From the NCBI GenBank assembly GCA_963700425.1, contig CAVOXO010000007.1, positions 1-64,000 on the forward strand: DNA of 64,000 nucleotides, given 5' to 3'. The notes below the pieces were generated by a model. That model searched no databases. It had not been told where the DNA came from and saw nothing but the letters and a program-made list of their open reading frames with translations. Source of the stretch: CAVOXO01 sp963700425. GTDB taxonomy: Bacteria > Actinomycetota > Acidimicrobiia > Acidimicrobiales > Microtrichaceae. The position numbers were made by a program, and so were the translations under genes. Positions 25,633 through 34,142 of the stretch are shown piece by piece (position 1 is the stretch's first letter; every line of letters starts with the position of its first letter).

Positions 25633-27123
25633 TCAGCGCAGCGCTCGACGGAGGATCTTCCCGCCCATCCCCATCGGGACCTCGTCCACGAACCAGATCT
25701 TCTCCGGACACTTGTAGCGAGCCAGGCGGTTGCCACAGAACGAGATGATGTCGTTCTCCTCGACCGATTCGCCGGCGACGGTCACCACGTAGGCCTTCAC
25801 CGCTTCTCCGGAATAGGGGTGGGGTACCCCGACGACCGCGCACGAGTCGATGGCGGGGTGGGTCATGAGGACCTCCTCCACCTCGGCGGGGTACACGTTG
25901 AAACCCGACACGATGATGAGATCCTTGACCCGATCGACGAGATAGAGGTACCCGTCGTCGTCGACGGTTGCGACGTCGCCGGTGTGCAACCACCCGTCGG
26001 CGTCCACGGCGCGAGCGGTCGCGTCAGGATCGTTCCAGTAGCCGCGGAACACGTTGGGACCCCGCACCCACAGCTCGCCGGCGTCTCCCACCAGGACGTC
26101 GTCGCCCGAATTGTCCACGATGCGCAGCTCGATGCCGGGCACCGCCACGCCCACCGAGCCCACCGGAGCATCGGAGCCGGCCGATGCGGTGACCACCGGC
26201 GCCGCCTCGGTGAGGCCGTATCCGTCCCTCACCAGGATTCCGAAGCGGGACTCGACGCTGCGAACGACCTCCTCGGGCAGACGGGCTGCACCCGACACGG
26301 CGATACGGACCGACCTCAACGCGCCGGCTCCGTCGATGGGCAGCGCTGCGAGTGCCGCCCACATGGTGGGCGGTCCCAGCACGACGGTCACGTTGTGTTT
26401 CTCGATGGCCTCCACCGCGGACATCGGGTCGAAGCGCTCCACCAGAAGCACCGCCGCGCCGACGGTCAGCGACACTCCCAGGACGACGTTGAGGCCGAAG
26501 ATGTGGAACAGGGGCAGAAGACCGAATCCGATGTCCTCGGGCTCCTGTTTCGTTCCCGGCATCGAGAGGACCTGGGCGATGTTGGAGCGCAGGTTCCCGT
26601 GACTGAGCATCGCCGCCTTGGGCGACCCGGCGGTGCCGCTCGTGAAGACCATCACCGCGATGTCGTCGTCGTCGACGTCGACGATGGGCGTCGGATCGGA
26701 GTCCATCAGCTTCTCGAGCTCGAGGCCCTCGGCGAACTGGAAACCGCAGCCGATCAGGTACTCGATGTCGGGGAGATCTCCCAGATCGATCGTCGAGAAC
26801 GCATCGCGTGCCGCGGGGCCGACGATGACGGCCCTGGCGCCGACGGTGGCGAGCTCGGTCGACAGCTCGGCGGGTGGGCTGATCGGGTTGAGGGGGACCG
26901 CCACCAATCCCGAGCCGATCACCGCGAGATAGCTCGCCACGAAATACCAGTTGTTGGCGCAGACGATGCCGACCCGATCACCGGGGTCGAATCCCATCGT
27001 GGCCAGCCCACCCCGCAATCGCGCCACCTGGTCGTGCAGCTCCGCGTAGGTGGTGGTCTTTCCCCTGGAGATGAGGGCCACGTCGTCCGACGTATGCCGA
27101 TCCAGCACCGTGGCGAGATTCAT
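25633..27123 (-). CDS. Long-chain acyl-CoA synthetase / AMP-dependent ligase
   Basis: Adenylate-forming enzyme that activates a carboxylic acid, probably a fatty acid, to its CoA thioester. P-loop-like motif FTSGTAGSPKAAMLSHGN near residue 165, DGYGLTEAAPV near 300, the hinge segment DGWLHTGDVATVDDDGYL near 375 and the catalytic Lys in GKILRRALR at the C-terminus. Length 496 aa. ATG 27123 has GAGGAG seven bases upstream; the frame stays open for another 146 codons without support. Confidence 0.92.
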   Translation of the reverse strand: MNLATVLDRHTSDDVALISRGKTTTYAELHDQVARLRGGLATMGFDPGDRVGIVCANNWYFVASYLAVIGSGLVAVPLNPISPPAELSTELATVGARAVIVGPAARDAFSTIDLGDLPDIEYLIGCGFQFAEGLELEKLMDSDPTPIVDVDDDDIAVMVFTSGTAGSPKAAMLSHGNLRSNIAQVLSMPGTKQEPEDIGFGLLPLFHIFGLNVVLGVSLTVGAAVLLVERFDPMSAVEAIEKHNVTVVLGPPTMWAALAALPIDGAGALRSVRIAVSGAARLPEEVVRSVESRFGILVRDGYGLTEAAPVVTASAGSDAPVGSVGVAVPGIELRIVDNSGDDVLVGDAGELWVRGPNVFRGYWNDPDATARAVDADGWLHTGDVATVDDDGYLYLVDRVKDLIIVSGFNVYPAEVEEVLMTHPAIDSCAVVGVPHPYSGEAVKAYVVTVAGESVEENDIISFCGNRLARYKCPEKIWFVDEVPMGMGGKILRRALR

Positions 27124-27267
27124 GTGAACGCTCCTCATCGTCGAGCTCGAGGCCCTACGAGACGGTACCGCGACGAAGTCGCGGACGCACAGGCCGAAGT
27201 TCAAGACACCCCGGGAAACTGCCGATCCCTCAGCGACCACCACCTTACCGGTGGCGCCCCCGCTCCG

Positions 27268-28008
27268 ATGTCTCCCACCGCCCACACACCTACCAGCCGC
27301 CCGACGGCGCCGCGACTCGCTCTCATCGCGTTTCTGGCGGCAGCGATCGGTCTCGCGATCATCGTCACCGACACGCGATCGGTCGGAGCGACCCCCAACG
27401 CGTCCGCCGGTTGGGGCGTGACCGAGGAGCAACAGTTCGTCGGTCTCATCAACGAGCTGCGCGCCTCGAAGGGACTGGGCACGGTGAGCATCGACATCGA
27501 ACTCGTGACCCAGGCCCGGTCGTGGTCGCAGACCATGGCGGACCGCGGTTCGATCTTCCATTCGAGCGACCTGTCCGCGGGGATCTCCGCGAACTGGCGG
27601 AAGCTCGGCGAGAACGTCGGGGTCGGCGGGACGGTGACGTCACTGTTCAACGCCTTCGTCGCGAGCCCGACCCACTACGAGAACCTCGTCGATCCCTCGT
27701 TCACGCGAATCGGGATCGGGGTGGTCTGGTCGGGGGACCGGATGTTCACCGCCCACCGTTTCATGGCCATCGCCCCCCAACCCGCCGCTACCAGCCGCCC
27801 CGACCGGGTCGTCGCCGTTCCCCCGGCCACGCCGGCGGCCACGCCCGAGTCGATCCCGGCGCCACAGACCGCGACGGCGGCGGCCGCCGCGGGTTCCGCG
27901 GTCGACGAACCCGTTGCCGCCGCGCCACGCACACCGCCCCCGGCCGACCCCGCCACCGTCACGGCAGGACTCGCCGCCCTGGCCGGGATCGAGCCCACCC
28001 GATCATGA
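27268..28008 (+). CDS. Secreted CAP-domain (SCP/PR1-like) protein
   Basis: 246 aa: a signal or anchor helix (residues 13-35), then a CAP domain (about 48-165) with FVGLINELRASKGL, SQTMADRGSIFHSS, LGENVGVGG and the terminal AHRFM, then an Ala/Pro-rich tail of about 75 residues that looks disordered. Bacterial CAP proteins are extracellular; their activity is mostly unknown. Starts at ATG 27268, divergent from the ligase. The long frame open upstream is the shadow of the ligase. Confidence 0.88.
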   Translation: MSPTAHTPTSRPTAPRLALIAFLAAAIGLAIIVTDTRSVGATPNASAGWGVTEEQQFVGLINELRASKGLGTVSIDIELVTQARSWSQTMADRGSIFHSSDLSAGISANWRKLGENVGVGGTVTSLFNAFVASPTHYENLVDPSFTRIGIGVVWSGDRMFTAHRFMAIAPQPAATSRPDRVVAVPPATPAATPESIPAPQTATAAAAAGSAVDEPVAAAPRTPPPADPATVTAGLAALAGIEPTRS

Positions 28009-28018
28009 AGGGACACCG

Positions 28019-29045
28019 GTGACACTCCCCCGCCGCGCGGCCGCCATCGAATGCCGAGACCTCACCCGTCGATTCGGCGACCTCGAGGTCGTGTCGGAGG
28101 TGTCGTTCTCGATTCCCGACGGTTCGGTTCTCGCCCTGCTGGGCCACAACGGCGCGGGCAAGACGACGACGATCCGGCTCCTCAACGGAGTACTCACGCC
28201 CGATTCGGGCTCGGTGTCGGTGCTGGGCCTCGACCCCATCGCCCACGGTGCGACGGTGCGCTCGAGGACGTCGGTGCTCACCGAGAACGCCGGGGTCGAC
28301 GATCGGCTCACGCCACGCGAGAACCTCGAGATGACAGCTGCGCTCCGAGGGCGCCGCGGGGCCGCGATCAACGCGACGATCAGTGATCTGCTCGAGCGTT
28401 TCGATCTGGGACGCGAGGCCGACCGTGAGTGCCGCGGCTTCTCCACAGGGCAACGGCGACGCGTCGCCCTGGCGAGAGCACTCCTCTCCGATCCCGAGGT
28501 GCTCTTCCTGGACGAACCGACATCGGGACTCGATCCCGACGGCGCGGCGGCGGTCCTCGCCCTGATCTCGGAGATGACCCGGGAGCGGGGTCGAACCGTC
28601 GTGTTGTGCACGCACTTCCTCGACGAGGCCGACGGGGTGGCCGACTACATGGCCGTCATGGCCCGTGGCCGCCTCCTCGGATTCGGTCGACCCGAGGAGC
28701 TCGCCGCGCGAGCGATGGCCCGAGCTGCGGGTGGACGTCGAGATCGACCCGGGGTCCCTCGACCGGGCCGTCGAGATACTGACCCCGCTGGCGGGGATCC
28801 GGGTCGACCACGCGGAGGCTGCCGGACTGCAGCTGGCGGTCGACGATCGGGAGGCGATCCCCGCGGCGCTGTCTGCGTTGGTGGGTGACGGGCTGGCCGT
28901 CTACGGCACCACGGCACGTCCGCGGACCCTGCGCGACGTGTACCACTCCATCCACGAGAACGCTGAAGGTTCACTCGATCTCGCGGAGGTCGTGTGTCCC
29001 ATCGTGACCGAGCCCGCCGACACGTCCGTGGGGGTACCCACGTGA
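28019..29045 (+). pseudogene. ABC transporter ATP-binding protein, frameshifted near 28712
   Basis: ATPase of an ABC-2-type exporter. Walker A LLGHNGAGKTTT, signature STGQRRRVALARALL, Walker B VLFLDEPTSGLDPDG and the switch His in CTHFLDEAD are intact in the first frame. After GRPEELAARA the sequence switches frame (+1) inside a CGCGCG tract, and the second frame carries the usual C-terminal subdomain ending LRDVYHSIHE and the stop at 29045. Reading through both gives about 341 aa. The last stop overlaps the permease GTG (GTGA), which supports the second frame as the true C-terminus. Starts at GTG 28019 with AAGGGA upstream. Confidence 0.88.
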
Positions 29046-29926
29046 GCGCGCTGACGGCCGATCAGATGTCCACCGGAGGGTCATCGGCTCAGCGGGGTGT
29101 TCCGGAGGTCACCGAAAGAACGGTCCGGGCACCCATCGTCGCCGCCATGCTCCGGCGCGACCTCACCGCGACGCGCCGCTCCAAGGCGATCGTGGTTCCG
29201 ATCATCGCGGTGCCACTGCTGTTGTTGGTCATGTTGCCGGCGGGTATCGGCCTCATGGCCCGAGGTCAGACGGGTCCGGACCTCTCGCGCCTGATCGACC
29301 GGATGCCCTCGGGAGTGACCGACACCCTCGCCACGCTGGATCCCTCCCAGCAGCTGATGGTGCTGGTGCTGGGGTATCTGGTGGCTCCGCTGTTCCTGGT
29401 CGTTCCCCTCATGGTCAGCGCGGCGCTCGCGGCCGATGCCTTCGCCGGCGAAAAGGAGCGGCGGACGCTCGAGTCGCTCCTGCACCTGCCCATCACGGTG
29501 CGGGAGATGTTCATCTCCAAGGTCCTCGTGGCCTGGATCCCCTCGATCCTCGTGTCGTGGATCGGCTTCGCCGCCTACGTGGTGACGGCCAACGTCGTCG
29601 CCTGGCCTGTGATGGAGAGGGTGTTCCTGCCGACGGTTCGATGGGGGCTGCTCATCTTCTGGCTCACGCCGGCCGTGGCAGCCCTCGGTCTCGGCGTCAT
29701 GGTGAGGGTGTCCTCACGGGCGTCGACCACCCAGGAGGCCAATCAGCTGGGCGGTACCGTCATCATGCCACTCACCCTGGCCGCGGTCGGCCAGACCACC
29801 GGACTCCTCGCCGTCGACGTCATCTGGGTCATCGCCTCCGGACTGGTCACGTGGATCATGGCGCTGATGTTGATCCGCGGGGGCATGAACCGGTTCACTC
29901 GGGACCGGGTGGCGTCGCGGCTCTAG
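29042..29926 (+). CDS. ABC-2 type transporter permease
   Basis: 294 aa with about six helices beginning near residue 48. The segment DAFAGEKERRTLESLLHLPITVREMFISK is the characteristic cytoplasmic motif of ABC-2/NatB-type export permeases. Its GTG overlaps the ATPase stop. Substrate unknown. Confidence 0.9.
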   Translation: MSALTADQMSTGGSSAQRGVPEVTERTVRAPIVAAMLRRDLTATRRSKAIVVPIIAVPLLLLVMLPAGIGLMARGQTGPDLSRLIDRMPSGVTDTLATLDPSQQLMVLVLGYLVAPLFLVVPLMVSAALAADAFAGEKERRTLESLLHLPITVREMFISKVLVAWIPSILVSWIGFAAYVVTANVVAWPVMERVFLPTVRWGLLIFWLTPAVAALGLGVMVRVSSRASTTQEANQLGGTVIMPLTLAAVGQTTGLLAVDVIWVIASGLVTWIMALMLIRGGMNRFTRDRVASRL

Positions 29927-29981
29927 CTGACGGGCACGGACGGGAGCCTGTGCGCGGACCGTCGTCGCCCGAACGTGGGCG

Positions 29982-30068
29982 TCACAGGAACGAGTACAGC
30001 TGGATCGCCGCCGCGCCCACCAGGGCCACGAGCAGGCAGACGATCGCGATGGTCGTTCCCCGTCTCAT
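29982..30068 (-). CDS. 28-residue single-helix membrane peptide coupled to the SAM hydrolase gene
   Basis: Short frame encoding a basic start (MRRGTT), one hydrophobic helix (about residues 7-22) and the end QLYSFL. It is too short for usual gene finding, but its ATG overlaps the stop of the upstream gene as ATGA, the arrangement of coupled genes throughout this window, and its composition is that of a genuine membrane microprotein. Function unknown. Confidence 0.6.
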   Translation of the reverse strand: MRRGTTIAIVCLLVALVGAAAIQLYSFL

Positions 30069-30955
30069 CGACCAGAGTCTGCCGATCGGCGACGGGGCCC
30101 GTCCACCTCGGTGACGACGTCGGCCCGCGGCGCCGACTCACCGTCGTCCACCGGGCCGAGTGACACCTCGTCACCGACGGCGAGTCCGAGCATCTCGGCG
30201 GCCGACGCCTGATCGATCACGAGGGCGACCAGGCCGTCGGAGTCCACCAGCGCCCCGAGCCCGCCCGGGCCCAGCTCAGAGAACGACGAGACCGGGTGAG
30301 CCACCCGCTCGGCGTCTCCGAAGGTGACCGAGACGACCTCCCCGAACCCGGCGATCTCGTCGGGGTCGACGTTGAGCTGGACGTTGCCGAATCGGTCCAC
30401 CCAGATGACCTCGCCCACCACCCGTCCGCCCTCGTCACGGGTGAGGGGAATGAGCCCAGGGGTCAGCGCCCCGGGTTCGATGGCGGTTCCGAGATCGGTG
30501 ATCGGCACCCCCAGGCAGAGGTGGGCGGCAACCGGGGCGAAGATGTCACGGCCGTCGAAGGTCGAGGCTCCCGTGGGGAGGTGGTAGGCGGGATCGTCGA
30601 GTACGACGGCCGTCTCGGCTCCCCCGATCAGCCCGATCGCCGAGGCGAGGAGGCCGTTGTCGGGCCCGACGAAAACGGCTCGGCCCTCGGCGGCTTCGAT
30701 CGCCACCGCACGCCGTGTCGAACCCACCCCGGGGTCGACGACCGCCATGATCACTCCGGGGCTGACGTACTGCACGGCGCGGGCGAGGGCCAGCGACCCA
30801 CCCCGCACGTCGAAAGGGGCGATCTCGTGGGTGAGGTCGACGACGCTCACGCCCGGTGCCATCTGACGGAGCACCGAGTGGACGACACCGACGAAATGGT
30901 CGGCACGCCCGAAATCGGACAGGAACGTGATGGTGTCGTGACGCAGCTCGCTCAC
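30065..30955 (-). CDS. S-adenosylmethionine hydrolase (DUF62 / SAM hydroxide adenosyltransferase)
   Basis: Member of the fluorinase/chlorinase-related family whose common members cleave SAM with hydroxide to adenosine and methionine. TFLSDFGRADHFVGV at the N-terminus, VVDPGVGSTRRAVAIE, FVGPDNGLL and DRFGNVQLNV are diagnostic (296 aa). GTG 30955 overlaps the proC stop (GTGA); the open frame upstream is proC out of frame. The cell role is unclear. Confidence 0.9.
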   Translation of the reverse strand: MSELRHDTITFLSDFGRADHFVGVVHSVLRQMAPGVSVVDLTHEIAPFDVRGGSLALARAVQYVSPGVIMAVVDPGVGSTRRAVAIEAAEGRAVFVGPDNGLLASAIGLIGGAETAVVLDDPAYHLPTGASTFDGRDIFAPVAAHLCLGVPITDLGTAIEPGALTPGLIPLTRDEGGRVVGEVIWVDRFGNVQLNVDPDEIAGFGEVVSVTFGDAERVAHPVSSFSELGPGGLGALVDSDGLVALVIDQASAAEMLGLAVGDEVSLGPVDDGESAPRADVVTEVDGPRRRSADSGR

Positions 30956-31740
30956 TTCGACAGGTCCTCGGCACGCTGAGCGGCCGCGGTGACCGCGTCG
31001 ATGAAGGCGGCCCGCACGGCACGATCCTCCAGGGCGCGGAGACCCGCGGCGGTGGTACCGCCCGGGGAGGTCACCGCGGCACGCAACGCCTCGGGGCCGT
31101 CGTCGCTCCGGTCGAGCAGAGTCGCCGCACCCAGGACGGTCTGGGTGGCGAGTGCCGTGGCCAGGTCCCGGCCCAGTCCGCACAACACCCCCGCCTCGAT
31201 GAGGGCCTCGACGACCAGGAACACGTACGCGGGGCCCGACCCCGAGAGGGCCGTCACCGCGTCGAGCTGCGACTCGGTCACCCGCACGACGACACCCACT
31301 CCCGTCAACAGTTCTTCTGCCCAGTCGAGGTCGGCAGCGCCGGCTGCCGAACCCGGGGCGATGGCGGTGGCGGCCTGTCCCACCAGCGCAGGGGTGTTGG
31401 GCATCGCCCTGACGACCACCGAGCCGGCGCCGACGGACTCCTCGATACTCGCCGTCGTGATTCCGGCCGCGATCGACAGCAGCCGACCGCCGCCCGCCGC
31501 AGCGGCCGCCCGTGCGCTGTCACAGACCTGCGGGGGCTTCACCGCGAGCACGGTCCCGTCGGCCGCGGTCGGGGAGGTGACGAGGGTGACCCCGTCGAGG
31601 CGATCGGCGAGGTCGGCTCGACGATCGGGGTCGACCTCCACGATCGTCACGTCGCGGGCGGCGACGCTCCCCGACGAGATGATCCCCGAGACGAGGGCCT
31701 CGCCCATGCGGCCGCCACCGATGATCTGCAGTCGGGTCAT
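30952..31740 (-). CDS. proC: Pyrroline-5-carboxylate reductase
   Basis: Last step of proline synthesis, reducing pyrroline-5-carboxylate with NAD(P)H. 262 aa, normal length. Rossmann start LQIIGGGRMGEALVSGI, RAMPNTPALVGQAA in the middle, and the C-terminal signature SGSGPAYVFLVVEAL followed by TSPGGTTAAGLRALE. It heads a three-gene coupled unit with the SAM hydrolase and the membrane peptide. Confidence 0.96.
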   Translation of the reverse strand: MTRLQIIGGGRMGEALVSGIISSGSVAARDVTIVEVDPDRRADLADRLDGVTLVTSPTAADGTVLAVKPPQVCDSARAAAAAGGGRLLSIAAGITTASIEESVGAGSVVVRAMPNTPALVGQAATAIAPGSAAGAADLDWAEELLTGVGVVVRVTESQLDAVTALSGSGPAYVFLVVEALIEAGVLCGLGRDLATALATQTVLGAATLLDRSDDGPEALRAAVTSPGGTTAAGLRALEDRAVRAAFIDAVTAAAQRAEDLSK

Positions 31741-31741
31741 T

Positions 31742-31766
31742 GTCGGAGCCTACCGGTGGCTCCGAC
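31742..31766 (-). promoter_or_regulatory. Hairpin-containing leaderless promoter of proC
   Basis: GTCGGAGCC and GGCTCCGAC form a 9-bp stem with a 7-base loop, ending one base before ATG 31740. Inside it, TAGGCT (31752-31747, minus strand) is a -10 six bases before the start codon. So the dyad is probably DNA-level (an operator over the promoter) rather than an mRNA leader. Confidence 0.45.
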
Positions 31767-31774
31767 GTGCGGAA

Positions 31775-31827
31775 CCGGAGGGCACGATGCCGGTCCGCTT
31801 CCCCGACGTCCGACCCGTGCCCTCCGG
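31775..31827. terminator. 12-bp inverted repeat between the YbjN gene and proC
   Basis: CCGGAGGGCACG and CGTGCCCTCCGG pair perfectly across 29 bases. It lies 70 bases after the YbjN stop and before the proC promoter, so it could end the mshA-YbjN transcript. No T-tract follows. A second small AT-rich dyad, TTGCA-N6-TGCAA (31851-31866), lies between it and the stop. Confidence 0.35.
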
Positions 31828-31897
31828 CCGCGTCGTCAGTTCACTCGAAATTGCACGAAAATGCAAGACATTCATGACATCGGCCTCTCGACGACCA

Positions 31898-32365
31898 TCA
31901 GGAATCGAACGCCGAGGCGAAGCCCAGCCGGATCGCCGGGCGGAACGACGCCTCGGTGTAGGCGTACACCGCACCCAGCGCGCCGTCGAGTGTGGCGAAC
32001 GAGACGTCGCCGTTCGCCAGGTGCCCCCGCAGGAAAACGCCGCCCTCCGCGCTCAGATCGAACGACACGCCGACCTGGAGAGCGTTGCGACGCAACAACA
32101 TGGCGAACACCTCGTCACGGTTGTCGATCGGCCCGGGCATGAACGCCGATTCGACCTCCACGGTCCGCTGGCGCAGTGAGAACCACACGGCGATCTCCGA
32201 TTTCTCCTCACCGGAGACGTTCACCCACCAGCGGCGCTCGAGCGGATCTCGTCGGGCATCGAGCACCAGGGGGTCCGAGTCGATCTCATGTTCCACCCAG
32301 GCGTCGATGATCCCTGCGACCCCGTCGAGCTCTGCGGCGGTGGATGGGGGAAGGTGGTCGATCAC
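31898..32365 (-). CDS. YbjN-domain protein next to mshA
   Basis: 155-aa soluble protein with the YbjN / type III chaperone-like fold: VEVESAFMPGPIDNRDEVFAMLLRRN followed by VGVSFDLSAEGGVFLRGHL is typical. GTG 32365 is 14 bases after the mshA stop. In Mycobacterium tuberculosis the same pair occurs (Rv0486 mshA, Rv0487), so this is conserved actinobacterial order. Molecular role unknown. Confidence 0.85.
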   Translation of the reverse strand: MIDHLPPSTAAELDGVAGIIDAWVEHEIDSDPLVLDARRDPLERRWWVNVSGEEKSEIAVWFSLRQRTVEVESAFMPGPIDNRDEVFAMLLRRNALQVGVSFDLSAEGGVFLRGHLANGDVSFATLDGALGAVYAYTEASFRPAIRLGFASAFDS

Positions 32366-32379
32366 GGTCGCGTCCGACC

Positions 32380-33600
32380 TCAGGCGGCCGGGCAGAGAAC
32401 CAGTTCGTTGGCCGCCACCACGTCCGCGTAGATGCGTCGGAGTCGAGCCGCGGTGGTCGACCAGGTGTACCGACGACCTGACGCTCCCGCCGCCGCGGCC
32501 ATGGCCAGCCGCCGGTGGTGATCTCCGAGTATGGAATCGATGGCCCGAGCCCAGTCGCCGGGTTCTCTCGAATCCACCAGGAATCCCGTGGAGCCGTGCT
32601 CCACCAGGGCGGTGAGGCCGCCCACGGCCGAGGCCACGACCGGGGTTCCGCACGCGGCGGCCTCCAGCGCGACCAGTCCGAACGACTCGGACCGGCTGGG
32701 GACGACACACAGGTCGGCTGCGCGGTAGTACGTGGAGAGCAGATGGTGCGGCTGGGCGTCGACGAAACGGACCCGATCGGACAGACCCCGATCGGCGATC
32801 GACTTCTCGACTCGCTCCAGCTCCCGTTCGCCGTCGGCACCGCTGGGGCCGCCCACCACCACGAGGGTGACGTCGGGCGTGTCGAGGGCGCCCAGGGCCT
32901 CCACCGCGAGGTTGAGGCCCTTGAGCGGCTGGATCCGACCCACGAACAGCATCACGGGGCCGTCCCCCAGGCCGATGGCACGTCGGGCGCCGGCGCGATC
33001 GCCGGGCGAGAAGAAGGCGTGGTCGACGCCCGGCGGGACGATCTCGATGCGAGAACGTTCGGCGCCGTACAGGTCGACGAGTTGATCGGCCTCGATCGGA
33101 GTCGACGCGCAGATGACGTCGCTGCAGCCGATGACAGAGGCCTCGGCCTCGATTCGGTGGAGCGGCTCGACGTCGCCGGCCGCCGCCTTGACCCGGGCCA
33201 GAGTGTGGAACGTCGAGATGAGCGGAACGTTCATCTCGTGTTTGAGGCGGTGCCCGGCCACGCCGGACAGCCAGTAGTTGGCGTGGAGCACGGAGGCCCC
33301 ACCACGAGTTTCGAGGTCGCCCGAGACGCCGTCCGCGAACTGATCGACGATCGACTCGAGGCGCTCCTTGGGCAGGTCGGCAGGCCCGGCATCGACGTGC
33401 ACCACGTCGAGCAGGGGTTCGACGTCGACCACGTCGGGGAGTCCGTCGTCCCAGCGTCGCACGTACACCGTGGTCGGAACCCCGGCCTGGGCGAGCGAGG
33501 ACGCGAACTCACGCACGTAGACGTTCATGCCTCCACTGTCGCCCTCTCCCGGCTGGGCGAGGGGCGAGGTGTGCAGGCTGAGAATGGCGACACGTTCCAC
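32380..33600 (-). CDS. mshA: D-inositol-3-phosphate glycosyltransferase (mycothiol biosynthesis)
   Basis: GT4 retaining glycosyltransferase that links N-acetylglucosamine to inositol-3-phosphate, the first step of mycothiol synthesis. The N-terminal PGEGDSGGMNVYVREFA, the middle TFHTLARVK, and the C-terminal catalytic region SRSESFGLVALEAAACGTPVV are those of MshA. 406 aa. GTG 33600 has GAGG six bases upstream; the frame is open upstream but unsupported. Other glycogen- or sucrose-type GT4 enzymes look similar, but the gly-rich start and the YbjN neighbour favour MshA. Confidence 0.92.
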   Translation of the reverse strand: MERVAILSLHTSPLAQPGEGDSGGMNVYVREFASSLAQAGVPTTVYVRRWDDGLPDVVDVEPLLDVVHVDAGPADLPKERLESIVDQFADGVSGDLETRGGASVLHANYWLSGVAGHRLKHEMNVPLISTFHTLARVKAAAGDVEPLHRIEAEASVIGCSDVICASTPIEADQLVDLYGAERSRIEIVPPGVDHAFFSPGDRAGARRAIGLGDGPVMLFVGRIQPLKGLNLAVEALGALDTPDVTLVVVGGPSGADGERELERVEKSIADRGLSDRVRFVDAQPHHLLSTYYRAADLCVVPSRSESFGLVALEAAACGTPVVASAVGGLTALVEHGSTGFLVDSREPGDWARAIDSILGDHHRRLAMAAAAGASGRRYTWSTTAARLRRIYADVVAANELVLCPAA

Positions 33601-33701
33601 GTTGGGCCTCAACACGGCGAGGGGCGCTCGGATTCCCACATGACCGAGTTGACGGTAGGCGGCCGAACCGGCGGACGGGAAACCGGCCGCTGCGCGAGAT
33701 C

Positions 33702-34142
33702 TCAGTCGAGGGCGTTCTCGCGCCGAAAAGACTCGTAGATGTGGATGAGCGACCGCTTCTGATCCTCGGTGAGGGCGGGATCGCGGCGGATCTCCGAGAT
33801 CAGGTCTCGGGTCTCGGTGGGTTCGTCGAGGATGCCGGCACGTACGTACAGCGTCTCCGACGAGATCTCCAGGGCGCGGGCGATCTGTTGAAGGATCTCC
33901 GCAGACGGCTTCCGCAACCCCCGCTCGATCTGGCTGAGGTAGGGATTGGAGACGCCGGCGAGTTCGCTCAGCTTGCGCAAGGACATCTGCCCGACGTTGC
34001 GCTGTTCGCGGATGAACTCCCCGAGTTCTCTCCACCGCTTGTCGAGTTCGTCCCGAACGCCGTCGACGCCGGGGTTCCGCTCAGCGGGATCCTGGTCAGA
34101 CTCAACCACTGCGCTCCATCCTGGTTCGGCCTGTTCACTCAT
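33702..34142 (-). CDS. XRE-family helix-turn-helix regulator
   Basis: 146 aa. The helix-turn-helix is at about residues 48-103 (MSLRKLSELAGVSNPYLSQIERGLRKPSAEILQQIARAL), followed by about 40 charged residues that may dimerise or sense. Its ATG overlaps the stop of the RsiG-like gene (ATGA), so the two proteins are made together. A target could be the TTGCA dyad at 31851-31866, but that is speculation. Confidence 0.9.
   Translation of the reverse strand: MSEQAEPGWSAVVESDQDPAERNPGVDGVRDELDKRWRELGEFIREQRNVGQMSLRKLSELAGVSNPYLSQIERGLRKPSAEILQQIARALEISSETLYVRAGILDEPTETRDLISEIRRDPALTEDQKRSLIHIYESFRRENALD

Noticed and set aside
25588..28008. 806-codon plus-strand open frame across the acyl-CoA ligase
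   Set aside because: Only its last 246 codons, from ATG 27268, encode the CAP protein; the rest is the reverse shadow of the ligase, with Arg/His/Asp-rich composition.
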